Shown: positions 53,297-60,262 of the stretch, in pieces | Layout of the letters: each line of letters begins with the position of its first letter | How positions within the stretch are numbered: the stretch's first letter is position 1 | NCBI GenBank assembly: GCA_963674805.2 | Contig: CAXXNY010000005.1 | Span: forward strand, 62,001 to 126,000 | Direction: 5' to 3' | Length of the DNA stretch: 64,000 bases | Source of the DNA: CALMFG01 sp963674805 | GTDB lineage: Bacteria > Bacillota > Clostridia > Christensenellales > CALMFG01 | Notes under the pieces: generated by a model | What the model was told of the DNA's origin: nothing | The model's database searches: none | The model's input: only the letters and a program-made list of their open reading frames with translations | Position numbers and translations under genes: made by a program

Positions 53297-54478
53297 TTAA
53301 ATTAGATTATTGCATTCTTTATCAAACAAATGAACCATTTCGCCTGAAAAAGTAAAGCTAACCTTATCGCCATAATCAAAGCCTGCACGCTTATCGGCAG
53401 GAAGATCGACGGTAGCGATAACGATAACAACATCCTTGCCTTCAACATTCACGTGAAGATGGACGGATGATCCCATCATTTCGCAAACGTCTACTTTCGA
53501 TGCAATACCTTTGCCTGCAGTGATATGCTCTGGGCGAACACCCAGTGTGATGGTCTGCGGCTGTACACCTTTTTTGGAAAGCGCTTGTTGCTTGTCAGAA
53601 GGAAGTGTGATTTTATTCCCATAAAGGCTGACGCAGTAACCGCTGCCGTCTTTTTCAAGCTTTGCATCAAAGAAGTTCATCTGCGGGGTACCGATAAAGC
53701 TCGCGACAAAAATATTGGCCGGGTGATTGAACACTTCGCTGGGTGTACCGATCTGCTGGATGAAACCGTCTTTTAATATAACGATGCGGTCACCAAGTGT
53801 CATGGCTTCTATTTGGTCATGTGTTACATATATAAACGTCGTATTAATGCGCTGGCGCAGTTTGATAATCTCTGCACGCATTTGGTTCCTTAAATTTGCA
53901 TCCAGATTGGAAAGCGGCTCATCCATAAGAAATACCTTTGGATGGCGCACGATTGCACGTCCGATCGCAACACGCTGCCGCTGGCCGCCGGATAGAGAAT
54001 TTGGTTTACGGTTAAGTAATTCTGTTATATCAAGAATCTCTGCAGCTTCTCTTACTTTGCTGTCGATTTCAGCTTTTGGGAGTTTGCGCAGTTTTAGTGA
54101 AAAAGCCATATTATCATATGCTGTCATATGGGGATATAAGGCGTAGCTTTGAAACACCATTGCTATGTCACGGTCTTTCGGCGGCATGCTGTTGACCAAC
54201 TGATCGTCAATAAAAAGCTCACCTCCAGTTATTTCTTCAAGGCCCGCAATCATGCGCAGTGTGGTGGACTTGCCGCAGCCGGAGGGACCGACCAAAACGA
54301 TAAACTCTTTATCCGCGATATCCAAATTGAATTCCTGCACGGCGATAATGCCTTTATCGGTAATTTGCGGATGGCTGACAGGTTCATTGACACTGCAAGC
54401 CTTTTTCTTTTTTTCTTTTTTTCGGTCTTCAGTGTAAGGGTAAATCTTTTTAATATTTTCTAATTTGACAGTTGCCAT
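53297..54478 (-). CDS. ugpC: ABC transporter ATPase, UgpC/MsmK family
   Basis: A 393-residue multi-sugar ATPase with Walker A GPSGCGKST, Q-loop VFQSYALYPHM, signature LSGGQRQRVAIGRAI, Walker B VFLMDEPLSNLD and H-loop YVTHDQIEAMT. A C-terminal regulatory OB-type domain follows from about residue 270. A Lys-rich insertion (about 18-40, DRKKEKKKKACSVNEPV) lies between the first strand and the core. Family members energise several MalFG-type permeases, and none of the MalFG genes here has its own ATPase. It is transcribed alone behind a long structured leader and an operator. Start ATG 54478 has only a weak site (CTAAGA) upstream. Confidence 0.93.
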   Translation of the reverse strand: MATVKLENIKKIYPYTEDRKKEKKKKACSVNEPVSHPQITDKGIIAVQEFNLDIADKEFIVLVGPSGCGKSTTLRMIAGLEEITGGELFIDDQLVNSMPPKDRDIAMVFQSYALYPHMTAYDNMAFSLKLRKLPKAEIDSKVREAAEILDITELLNRKPNSLSGGQRQRVAIGRAIVRHPKVFLMDEPLSNLDANLRNQMRAEIIKLRQRINTTFIYVTHDQIEAMTLGDRIVILKDGFIQQIGTPSEVFNHPANIFVASFIGTPQMNFFDAKLEKDGSGYCVSLYGNKITLPSDKQQALSKKGVQPQTITLGVRPEHITAGKGIASKVDVCEMMGSSVHLHVNVEGKDVVIVIATVDLPADKRAGFDYGDKVSFTFSGEMVHLFDKECNNLI

Positions 54479-54485
54479 TTCTTAG

Positions 54486-54660
54486 AGCAGCCATGATGAG
54501 CGCGAAATCCTTCAACCACTCATCTCGCGATGGGAGAGCGAAACCCCCTGACGCATTACGGCAGGTCTCCACACTGCCGCACCGCAGGCTTTGCGGTAAT
54601 TCCTCCTTTTCTATTGGCTGCTTATGCCTTTGTTGTGGAGAGGACACAGCTTGCCGTGTT
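54486..54660 (-). ncRNA. Structured 5' leader RNA of the ugpC/msmK gene (candidate regulatory RNA)
   Basis: The leader of about 180 nt shows many perfect complementary pairs. An 8-bp helix, AGCAGCCA with TGGCTGCT (54615-54622 with 54486-54493), closes the domain just before the start codon. Inside is a three-way junction: 54555-54559 with 54596-54600, hairpin CGGCAG/CTGCCG (54559-54564 with 54574-54579) and CCGCA/TGCGG (54582-54586 with 54592-54596). The loop of the CGGCAG hairpin (54566-54573) is complementary over 8 bp to 54634-54641, a pseudoknot-type contact. GATGAG/CTCATC (54495-54500 with 54519-54524) competes with CGCGA/TCGCG (54501-54505 with 54525-54529). I do not recognise a known riboswitch. 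Confidence 0.55.
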
Positions 54661-54666
54661 ATAAAA

Positions 54667-54695
54667 ACTATACCATAGGATATGCGTGATTTCAA
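54667..54695 (-). promoter_or_regulatory. Promoter of ugpC/msmK
   Basis: On the minus strand, TTGAAA (54695-54690) and TATAGT (54672-54667) have a 17-bp spacer. Transcription would begin near 54660. Confidence 0.72.
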
Positions 54696-54702
54696 GAAAA
54701 AA

Positions 54703-54716
54703 TGTTACCGGTAAAC
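54703..54716. promoter_or_regulatory. ACCGG operator upstream of the ugpC/msmK promoter
   Basis: TGTTACCGGTAAAC, followed by AAAG, ends 8 bp upstream of the -35 box. It is 207 bp from the site at 54910, so repression by looping with that site is possible. Confidence 0.7.
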
Positions 54717-54874
54717 AAAGTTTTAGAATTGATAATTGAATATTCTCAAATTGGCATAAACTACTAATAAACAAGGGGAAATAAGCAAAAACAGTCAATA
54801 AAAACTCTGATTTAATGAAAAAAATAGACATATTACATGGAAAATGAATGATATTTCGTGTTCCAGCCCTGTAA

Positions 54875-54903
54875 TTGACATAAAAGATAATATATATTAT
54901 CAT
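54875..54903 (+). promoter_or_regulatory. Promoter of the divergent MFS gene
   Basis: TTGACA (54875-54880) and TATCAT (54898-54903) have a 17-bp spacer. The leader to 55166 is about 255 nt with no evident gene. Confidence 0.75.
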
Positions 54904-54909
54904 ATGGAA

Positions 54910-54923
54910 GATAACCGGTAAAC
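54910..54923. promoter_or_regulatory. ACCGG operator at the MFS start site
   Basis: GATAACCGGTAAAC begins 6 nt after the -10 box. A weaker sequence, AACCGGCAAAG, lies at 55091-55101. Confidence 0.75.
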
Positions 54924-55165
54924 AAAGTTACTTCAGGCCATTTCTTAAAGCTTAAATGTAGCCTATAGTGATACAGTTCTGCAGAAGAATTGATCAATAA
55001 ATAAGCGGGAGCGCACAGCAAATAACTGTTTACGGAACACCAGAGAACTCAGGCACTCTATATCAGTAAAGAATATAGCGTTTAAAATGCAACCGGCAAA
55101 GCAGAGCTGGAACAATATAAAAGCAGCGTCAGTAATACATCATAATAGCAAAGAACGGAAATAAT

Positions 55166-56389
55166 ATGGATTTAAGAGAATTAAATACGCAATCGGCAAT
55201 CAATAGAATTAATATTAGATTTGCCGCTTTGCAGGGAACTTTTTGGGCAAGTTTAGCGCCCATATTTGCGTATGCAGTGATTTATTTGCAGTTTCAAGGA
55301 TTAACGAACACCCAGGTCGGAATAACGATTGCCGCAGGATCGCTATTCGCAATTATCATTCAAGCCGTTATCTCTCATTTTACAGACAAAAAACCGGACA
55401 GCTCGCTAAAAAACATTATTTCTGTATTGTTTTTTATATGCATGGCTGCGAACGTAGTTTTGATGCTGAGGCCTGGGTACAATGCATTCTTAATGATAAC
55501 CTATACCGTTGGGCTCGCAAGCGCAAACAGCATTTATTCTTTTACCACGGCGCTCTTCCTGCGATATAAAAAAGCTGGGTTCAATGTTAATTTCGGCATA
55601 CCGCGGGCAATAGGGTCGCTTTTTTTTGCACTCACATCCTTTGGGCTGGGATATTTTATTGAGATATATTCACCAGAGATATTGCCGCCAGTTTGTATTA
55701 CATTTTGCGCAATAGGCATTTTGGCTACCATTTCTCTGCCGTACCAGAACACGATTGATCGCCAAACCGCGGAAAAGACAGCGCGAAAACCGAAAGTGAG
55801 TTCAACGTGGAGCATGATACGGGATAATCCGACTTTTGTTTTATTATGCTTATCGGCTATATTAATCTTTTTCGGACAGACGCATACTTTATTTTATATT
55901 AACATTATCAAAGATGTCGGCGGCCATACAACACATCTGGGTTTGATTCTTTTTATTGCCGTATTGTCCGAGCTGCCCGGAATGATGCTTTCTAAAAAGA
56001 TGATGGCTAAGTATAAAAGCAAAGATTTAGTAGTCGTTTCGATATTTGGCTTTCTTATTAAAACAATCATTGTTGCGTTGGCACCGAATATTTTTTGGAT
56101 CATTATAAGCGCATTGTGCAATTTGTTTGCAAGCGGGATTTATTTCTTTTCAACATTATATTTTGTTGATGAAATCGTTAAGCCGGATCAAATCACAAGA
56201 GGGCAGGCTTTTTTTGGGCTTTGTTCGTTAGGCGGCATAGGGACCGTTTTAGGAACACTTTTTAATGGTATGATTATCGACCGGTTTGGCATATCGGCTC
56301 TGTTGGTTTTCTGTACGGCCATCAGCGCTGTCGGGTTTGCTTTGGTTTTATTGGCAAGACGGGTGCATGCAAAAAAATGTGCTGCTTAA
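55166..56389 (+). CDS. MFS transporter (LacY/nucleoside-symporter-like, MFS_1_like)
   Basis: A 407-residue protein with 12 predicted membrane segments and a central loop (about 195-215). It begins with FAALQGTFWASLAPIFAYAV and has the QGLTNTQVGITIAAGSLFAI and LFGFLIKT-type landmarks of the LacY/NupG-like MFS group, which carry sugars or nucleosides with protons. It sits under the shared operator, opposite the ATPase gene, so it probably imports or exports a pathway compound. GAACGGAAATA precedes the ATG. Confidence 0.87.
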   Translation: MDLRELNTQSAINRINIRFAALQGTFWASLAPIFAYAVIYLQFQGLTNTQVGITIAAGSLFAIIIQAVISHFTDKKPDSSLKNIISVLFFICMAANVVLMLRPGYNAFLMITYTVGLASANSIYSFTTALFLRYKKAGFNVNFGIPRAIGSLFFALTSFGLGYFIEIYSPEILPPVCITFCAIGILATISLPYQNTIDRQTAEKTARKPKVSSTWSMIRDNPTFVLLCLSAILIFFGQTHTLFYINIIKDVGGHTTHLGLILFIAVLSELPGMMLSKKMMAKYKSKDLVVVSIFGFLIKTIIVALAPNIFWIIISALCNLFASGIYFFSTLYFVDEIVKPDQITRGQAFFGLCSLGGIGTVLGTLFNGMIIDRFGISALLVFCTAISAVGFALVLLARRVHAKKCAA

Positions 56390-56414
56390 TCGCTGGTAAT
56401 AGGCAGCGAATATT

Positions 56415-56434
56415 GCGTATTATGCATAATACGC
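56415..56434. repeat. 20-bp perfect palindrome after the MFS gene
   Basis: The sequence centred between 56424 and 56425 is self-complementary over all 20 bases (arm GCGTATTATG). It has no spacer and no T tail, so it suits a dimeric protein site better than a terminator. It lies 150 bp before the toxin candidate. Confidence 0.55.
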
Positions 56435-56550
56435 CGGTGCTTTATATCGCGGCGGAGAGGTTCGGCCCGAAATGAAGCACAAAAAAGTATACCATATGTG
56501 GTGGTTTTGGCGGGGTATAGCACGATGAAAGTATTATGAAAGTTAAATCC

Positions 56551-56587
56551 CGTATTCTCAAGGTGATTTTAAATTTGGGAGAATACG
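56551..56587 (+). promoter_or_regulatory. Hairpin that buries the toxin gene's ribosome binding site
   Basis: CGTATTCTC (56551-56559) pairs perfectly with GAGAATACG (56579-56587). The second arm contains part of GGGAG (56577-56581), the only ribosome binding site, and ends at the base before the ATG at 56588. Translation should be low unless the hairpin opens. Confidence 0.65.
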
Positions 56588-57553
56588 ATGAACGACAATA
56601 ATCAGTGGATCACCAGAGAAGAGCAAAAGGAAATTAAAAGAATTCATGCACGAACGGCTAATATTAATAAACGCGATATTGAAAAGTCGTTTAAGGAAAA
56701 CGGAATAGATATCAATGCAGCTGTGCTTAAAGAAACAGCATTGACATATTATGGTTTTATACACGCTGCAGAAGAGTTAAATCTGGAAACTTATGAAGAG
56801 ATATATTGTATCGTTTTCCCGCCAACCGAGGCGGATGTGATTGCGTATAGAAAAAAAGCGCAAAAGGATTTAATCGACGATGACGGAAATGCATATAAAG
56901 ATGATGAATTGCCGAGGTGGGTGATCTGGGACTCGGAAGGTGAAAGCTGTGAAATATGTCAACAGTATGATAAAATGTTGATGAAACGCTTAGAGGTTCC
57001 GTATACCCACCCGAACTGTGATTGCAAGCTAATCGCAGTCAGCAATGATGATCCGGCCGTCCAGCTCTATGAAGACTATTTTGCAACACATGATATGCCA
57101 ATTAAAAGAGATAAAATAGCTGGCGCAAATCATGCCTTTTATGTATTAGATTTGTATAGATCAAGCAAAAAAGCAACAGATGAAGTGCTTTTCGTTTATG
57201 GCAATACCGAGGACGGAACCAGACAGAATGCGCTTCGACATGCGCTTTGGAATGCATTAATGACGCAAATTGCGGGGTATGATGTGGCAAAAGAGGTGGC
57301 CGATGCGCATGAAGTATTGCCGCAAGACAGCCTGAATGATATATATCGAGGTTTTCGGGTTTGGGAACACATCAATATGGACTTGTTCTTTAATGAATTA
57401 GGCAGACAAAGCTATTTAGAACTTAAAAATGAACAACAGCTTGGGCTGGTCGATGAAATTACGATAGAAATGCTTATAAACTGTATTGAGGATAATATTG
57501 ATCAGAACAAAGATATGATATTGAATCAGGAGCAGGCAGATCGGAAGCATTAA
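56588..57553 (+). CDS. Candidate polymorphic toxin: MuF-like Cys/His region plus DUF6973-like C-terminal domain
   Basis: A 321-residue protein without signal peptide. Residues about 115-150 (SCEICQQYD, then THPNCDCKLIAV) resemble the metal-binding end of phage Mu gpF/SPP1 gp7 minor head proteins, the MuF region used as carrier in phage-encoded polymorphic toxins. Residues about 205-290 (QNALRHALWNALMTQI, EVADAHEV, MDLFFNELGR) have the Arg-His-x-x-Trp-Asn and Ala-His-Glu pattern of the DUF6973-type domain found at toxin C-termini. Its last 58 residues are repeated twice downstream as separate ORFs. A small membrane protein follows within 15 nt. Toxin activity is inferred, not shown. Confidence 0.65.
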   Translation: MNDNNQWITREEQKEIKRIHARTANINKRDIEKSFKENGIDINAAVLKETALTYYGFIHAAEELNLETYEEIYCIVFPPTEADVIAYRKKAQKDLIDDDGNAYKDDELPRWVIWDSEGESCEICQQYDKMLMKRLEVPYTHPNCDCKLIAVSNDDPAVQLYEDYFATHDMPIKRDKIAGANHAFYVLDLYRSSKKATDEVLFVYGNTEDGTRQNALRHALWNALMTQIAGYDVAKEVADAHEVLPQDSLNDIYRGFRVWEHINMDLFFNELGRQSYLELKNEQQLGLVDEITIEMLINCIEDNIDQNKDMILNQEQADRKH

Positions 57554-57567
57554 AAGGAGATTGTATC

Positions 57568-57879
57568 TTGACTAGTTATTGCATCATGATTATTGGATTT
57601 ATCATAGCCGCTTACGAATTGATTTATTTTATGATTGATTTATTTTCGAGCACATGGCCTACTGATAATTTTCTTCCTTTTGCAATCAGTCCCTATCTAA
57701 TAGTACTAATTTTTATCGCTAGCTTTATTATTGGAAAAGTTGAATATAAACTGAATCCTCAAAACACAAGGGCAAAACTCGCGGCAAAAATCAGCGGAAT
57801 CGCAGGTCTTGTGATATTCATTATAATTATTGCTATCGTCTTTTTATTAATGGAGCTGTTGTCAGCATCTATGGACTAA
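57568..57879 (+). CDS. Small membrane protein 1 (candidate immunity protein)
   Basis: A 103-residue protein with three hydrophobic segments (about 5-27, 40-58, 76-98), a short basic stretch (EYKLNPQNTRAKLAAKISGI) between the second and third, and C-terminal SASMD. It starts at TTG 57568 with AAGGAG 8 nt upstream, 14 nt after the toxin candidate, as expected of a toxin-immunity pair. It is homologous to the proteins at 58076 and 58570. I recognise no named family. Confidence 0.72.
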   Translation: MTSYCIMIIGFIIAAYELIYFMIDLFSSTWPTDNFLPFAISPYLIVLIFIASFIIGKVEYKLNPQNTRAKLAAKISGIAGLVIFIIIIAIVFLLMELLSASMD

Positions 57880-57885
57880 TTATTG

Positions 57886-58062
57886 ATGGACTTATTTTTA
57901 AATGAATTAGGCAGGCTGAGCTATTTGGAGCTTGAAAACGACCAACGGCGTGGCTTAGTCGATGAAATAACGATGAGTATGATTATCGACCGTATTGAGG
58001 ATAATATTGATTTGAATACTGAGATGATATTAAATCAGGAACAAACAACTCGGAGATATTGA
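57886..58062 (+). pseudogene. Orphan toxin C-terminal tail 1
   Basis: A 58-residue ORF from ATG 57886 (MDLFLNELGRLSYLELEND to NQEQTTRRY). It matches the last 58 residues of the protein at 56588 but lacks the rest, including the RHxxWN region. It may be a displaced tip left by tandem duplication, able to recombine into the full gene, or a small protein of its own. No ribosome binding site is clear. Confidence 0.65.
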
Positions 58063-58075
58063 ACGAAGAGGTAAT

Positions 58076-58372
58076 ATGGTTAGTTTTTATGTCATGATTT
58101 TGGGGTTCATAACTTTTTTTCTTTCTTTATTTGAATTTTTTTTCATTTCGCCTTTTGATAGTTGGCTGCCTTTTTCAATTAATCCCTTTGTTTCAGTGGG
58201 CATTTTTTTTATCAGCTTTATTATTGGCAAAATTGAATTTAAAAAGAATCCTCGAAATAAAAGGGCAAAGCTGGTAGCAAAAATAAGCGGAATCGCAGGT
58301 CTTGTGGTACTAGTGCTAATCGTTGCCGGTGCCATGTGGGTCGGATATCTTCTGTCGGTTTCTATGGACTAA
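58076..58372 (+). CDS. Small membrane protein 2 (candidate immunity protein)
   Basis: A 98-residue paralogue of the protein at 57568 with three hydrophobic segments. The region IGKIEFKKNPRNKRAKLVAK plus ISGIAGLVV is the best conserved; the first loop is shorter (SPFDSWLPFSINPF). AGAGG lies upstream of the ATG. The first 60 residues diverge most from copies 1 and 3, as expected if specificity lies there. Confidence 0.72.
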   Translation: MVSFYVMILGFITFFLSLFEFFFISPFDSWLPFSINPFVSVGIFFISFIIGKIEFKKNPRNKRAKLVAKISGIAGLVVLVLIVAGAMWVGYLLSVSMD

Positions 58373-58375
58373 CCG

Positions 58376-58573
58376 TTGAGGGATTTGTTTTTTAACAAAT
58401 TGGGCAGGCAAGGCTGTTTGGAGCTTGAAAACGAACGCCAGCTTGGACTGGTGGATGAAATAACAATGAGCATGATTATCGACCGGATAGAGGATAATAT
58501 TGATTTGAATGTAAAGATGATTTTAAATCAAGAACAAGTAACTCGGAAATACTATGCAGAAAGATTACGATGA
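58376..58573 (+). pseudogene. Orphan toxin C-terminal tail 2
   Basis: A 65-residue ORF from TTG 58376 (RDLFFNKLGRQGCLELENER to NQEQVTRKYYAERLR). It repeats the toxin tail with a short C-terminal extension and overlaps the next membrane-protein start by 4 nt (ATGA), so the two are coupled. Like tail 1 it lacks the upstream toxin domain. Confidence 0.65.
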
Positions 58574-58881
58574 TTAGTTTTTATATCATGATTTTGGGAT
58601 TTATAACACTTTCATATGAATTAGCCGACGGCTTAATCATTTTGTGCTCGGATACATGGCAGCCGGACAGATGGCTTCCTTTTTCAATCAGTCCATATTT
58701 TACGATTCTTATTTTCATCATTAGTTTTCTTATAGGGAGAATTATTCTAAAAAGGAATCCTGAAAATAGGATGGCAAAACTGTCGGCAAAGATTAGCGGG
58801 ATTATCGTACTTGCGATTTTTGTGTTGATAATTATTTATGTCTTTTTACCTGTAGATCTGTTGCCGGCATCCATGGACTAA
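58570..58881 (+). CDS. Small membrane protein 3 (candidate immunity protein)
   Basis: A 103-residue paralogue with three hydrophobic segments, RIILKRNPENRMAKLSAK plus ISGI at the basic stretch and C-terminal LPASMD. Loop 1 (CSDTWQPDRWLPFSISPYF) is closer to copy 1 than copy 2. Its ATG overlaps the stop of tail 2. It is the last unit of the array and is followed by a strong terminator. Confidence 0.72.
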   Translation: MISFYIMILGFITLSYELADGLIILCSDTWQPDRWLPFSISPYFTILIFIISFLIGRIILKRNPENRMAKLSAKISGIIVLAIFVLIIIYVFLPVDLLPASMD

Positions 58882-58941
58882 TTTAATGGGGGATGATTCA
58901 AGGTTGAAATAATAATAAATTAGGAAACAATATATACTTAG

Positions 58942-58968
58942 CCTCTATAATTCTATGGAGGTTTTTTT
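58942..58968 (+). terminator. Terminator after the tandem array
   Basis: CCTCTATA (58942-58949) pairs with TATGGAGG (58954-58961), one T-G wobble, loop of 4, followed by seven T. Confidence 0.88.
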
Positions 58969-58985
58969 GTATTAGTGCATATTTA

Positions 58986-59165
58986 TATACTGCATCCCTT
59001 AAAAAAGAAGAATTATACCGAGTGAGGTACCGCTCTGTTCGAGACTTTGAGGAAAGCATACATGAATACATGGGACGACATAATAATGAACGTCCACATG
59101 CCACATTAAGATATCAGACGCCAAATGCCTATGAACAGGCGTATTTTGATGAACAAAACGAGTAG
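58986..59165 (+). pseudogene. IS3-family transposase C-terminal remnant
   Basis: An open frame ending in TAG at 59163-59165 reads ASLKKEELYRVRYRSV, then FEESIHEYMGRHNNERPHAT and LRYQTPNAYEQAYFDEQNE. This is the C-terminal end of an IS3/IS150-type integrase-core transposase (SLKKEELY and YNNERPH-type motifs). The N-terminal part with the DDE residues is missing, so it is a relic. It marks the edge between the array and the ParAB genes. Confidence 0.8.
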
Positions 59166-59309
59166 TCGAATTGGACAAAGGGGTTCAGATGTCTCTAATT
59201 TGGCGTTTTGCAGAGCAAAATTTGAATGTTTGTGAGAAAAGGACCTGGACATAAAAAATGCCAATTATTTAGAAAAGGCCGAAAACAGTAAGGGTTTAAA
59301 CATAGAAAA

Positions 59310-59357
59310 GGTACCTAGATATGAACTGTCCAATAAAAATGTTCAGATCTAGGTACC
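59310..59357. repeat. Long inverted repeat upstream of parA
   Basis: GGTACCTAGAT-A-TGAAC (59310-59326) and GTTCA-G-ATCTAGGTACC (59341-59357) form 16 of 17 pairs around a 14-nt loop. It may be an element end, a replication or partition site, or a hairpin. Bases 59166-59309 show no gene. Confidence 0.6.
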
Positions 59358-59416
59358 CTATTCAGAATCTGGAGTATTTTATAGCGAAGCCAAAAAAGTA
59401 AATAAAACGTAGAATC

Positions 59417-59457
59417 TTTAGTTTTGACGGACTGTGAGGCCATCACAGACAACTAAA
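59417..59457. promoter_or_regulatory. Nested dyad before parA (candidate operator or parS-like site)
   Basis: TTTAGTT (59417-59423) and AACTAAA (59451-59457) flank an inner dyad CTGTGA (59432-59437) and TCACAG (59443-59448). It lies just before the parA ribosome binding site. It does not match the chromosomal parS sequence GTTTCACGTGAAAC. Confidence 0.5.
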
Positions 59458-59473
59458 ATTAAGGAGAAACTTT

Positions 59474-60262
59474 ATGAAGCAAACGCAGATTATTTCCATC
59501 GCCAACCAAAAGGGCGGCGTAGGCAAAACCACAACGACGGTCAATCTGGGCACGGCCCTGGCAAGACAGGGCAAAAAGGTACTCTTGGTAGACCTGGATC
59601 CGCAGGCAAACCTGACCATGTGCATGGGCATCCAAAAGCCGGATACCCTTCCCATCACCATTGCGAACATCTTCGCGGAACTCATCAACAAGCAGCAGAC
59701 ACTTGAGCCCAAGGATTATATGCTTAACGTAGAAGGGTGCGATATCGTGCCGTCATCCATCTTGCTGGCCAATATTGAACCGTCCATCATCAACGCGACC
59801 TCACGCGAAACCCTGTTGAGGAGATTCCTAAAGCAGTTTGTGGGCGTCTACGATTATATCCTAATCGATTGTATGCCGTCGCTTGGCATGCTGACCATTA
59901 ACGCCTTTACCGCGAGCACAAGTGTGCTGATTCCGGTGCAGGTTGAGTTTTTGAGCGCAAAGGGACTGGAACTGCTGACCCAAACGATCATGATGGTCAA
60001 AGAGGATTTGAACCCCACACTTGAGTTTAAAGGCATTCTTTATACCATGCACGATCAGCGGCTAAAGCAGGGCAAAACCATTTTCAACTTCATCAATGAG
60101 TCCTACGGTGAGCATGTGAATATATTCAAGCAGAGCATCCCGAAATCGGTGAAAGCCAGTGAGCCCACGTTTGTCGGCCTCTCCGCATTCAAGTATGATC
60201 CGGCTTCCACCGTTTCTTTGGCGTATGAGGCTCTGGCACAGGAGGTCGTCGCTCATGGCTAA
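59474..60262 (+). CDS. parA: ParA/Soj-family partition ATPase
   Basis: A 262-residue ParA with deviant Walker A KGGVGKTTTTVNLGTA (Lys signature), Walker A' VDLDPQANLT and Walker B-like DYILIDCMPSLGMLT. Such ATPases move or position DNA together with ParB. It lacks an N-terminal DNA-binding domain, as in the Soj type. TTAAGGAGAAAC precedes the ATG. The parB start overlaps its stop by 8 nt. The setting (IS relic, inverted repeats, no replication or chromosome-origin genes) suggests a mobile-element or plasmid-derived pair rather than the chromosomal one. Confidence 0.93.
   Translation: MKQTQIISIANQKGGVGKTTTTVNLGTALARQGKKVLLVDLDPQANLTMCMGIQKPDTLPITIANIFAELINKQQTLEPKDYMLNVEGCDIVPSSILLANIEPSIINATSRETLLRRFLKQFVGVYDYILIDCMPSLGMLTINAFTASTSVLIPVQVEFLSAKGLELLTQTIMMVKEDLNPTLEFKGILYTMHDQRLKQGKTIFNFINESYGEHVNIFKQSIPKSVKASEPTFVGLSAFKYDPASTVSLAYEALAQEVVAHG

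Larger units (their letters stand above)
57377..58881 (+). repeat. Three tandem units of toxin tail plus membrane protein
   Basis: Units at 57377-57885, 57886-58375 and 58376-58881 each contain a tail of about 58 residues (MDLFFNELGR to ILNQEQ) followed by a three-segment membrane protein of 98-103 residues. The first tail is the end of the full toxin candidate; the other two stand alone. Period is about 490-510 bp. Confidence 0.85.

Noticed and set aside
54495..54529. H-type pseudoknot from CGCGA/TCGCG and GATGAG/CTCATC
   Set aside because: Both connecting loops would have zero length, which is sterically implausible; I treat them as alternative helices.
54450..54695. An 81-codon minus-strand frame in the ugpC leader
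   Set aside because: It would start within the -35 box, has no ribosome binding site, overlaps the ATPase start, and its sequence is explained by RNA stems.
59417..59457. Chromosomal-type parS site
   Set aside because: The dyad does not match GTTTCACGTGAAAC; it is reported only as a candidate element-specific site.
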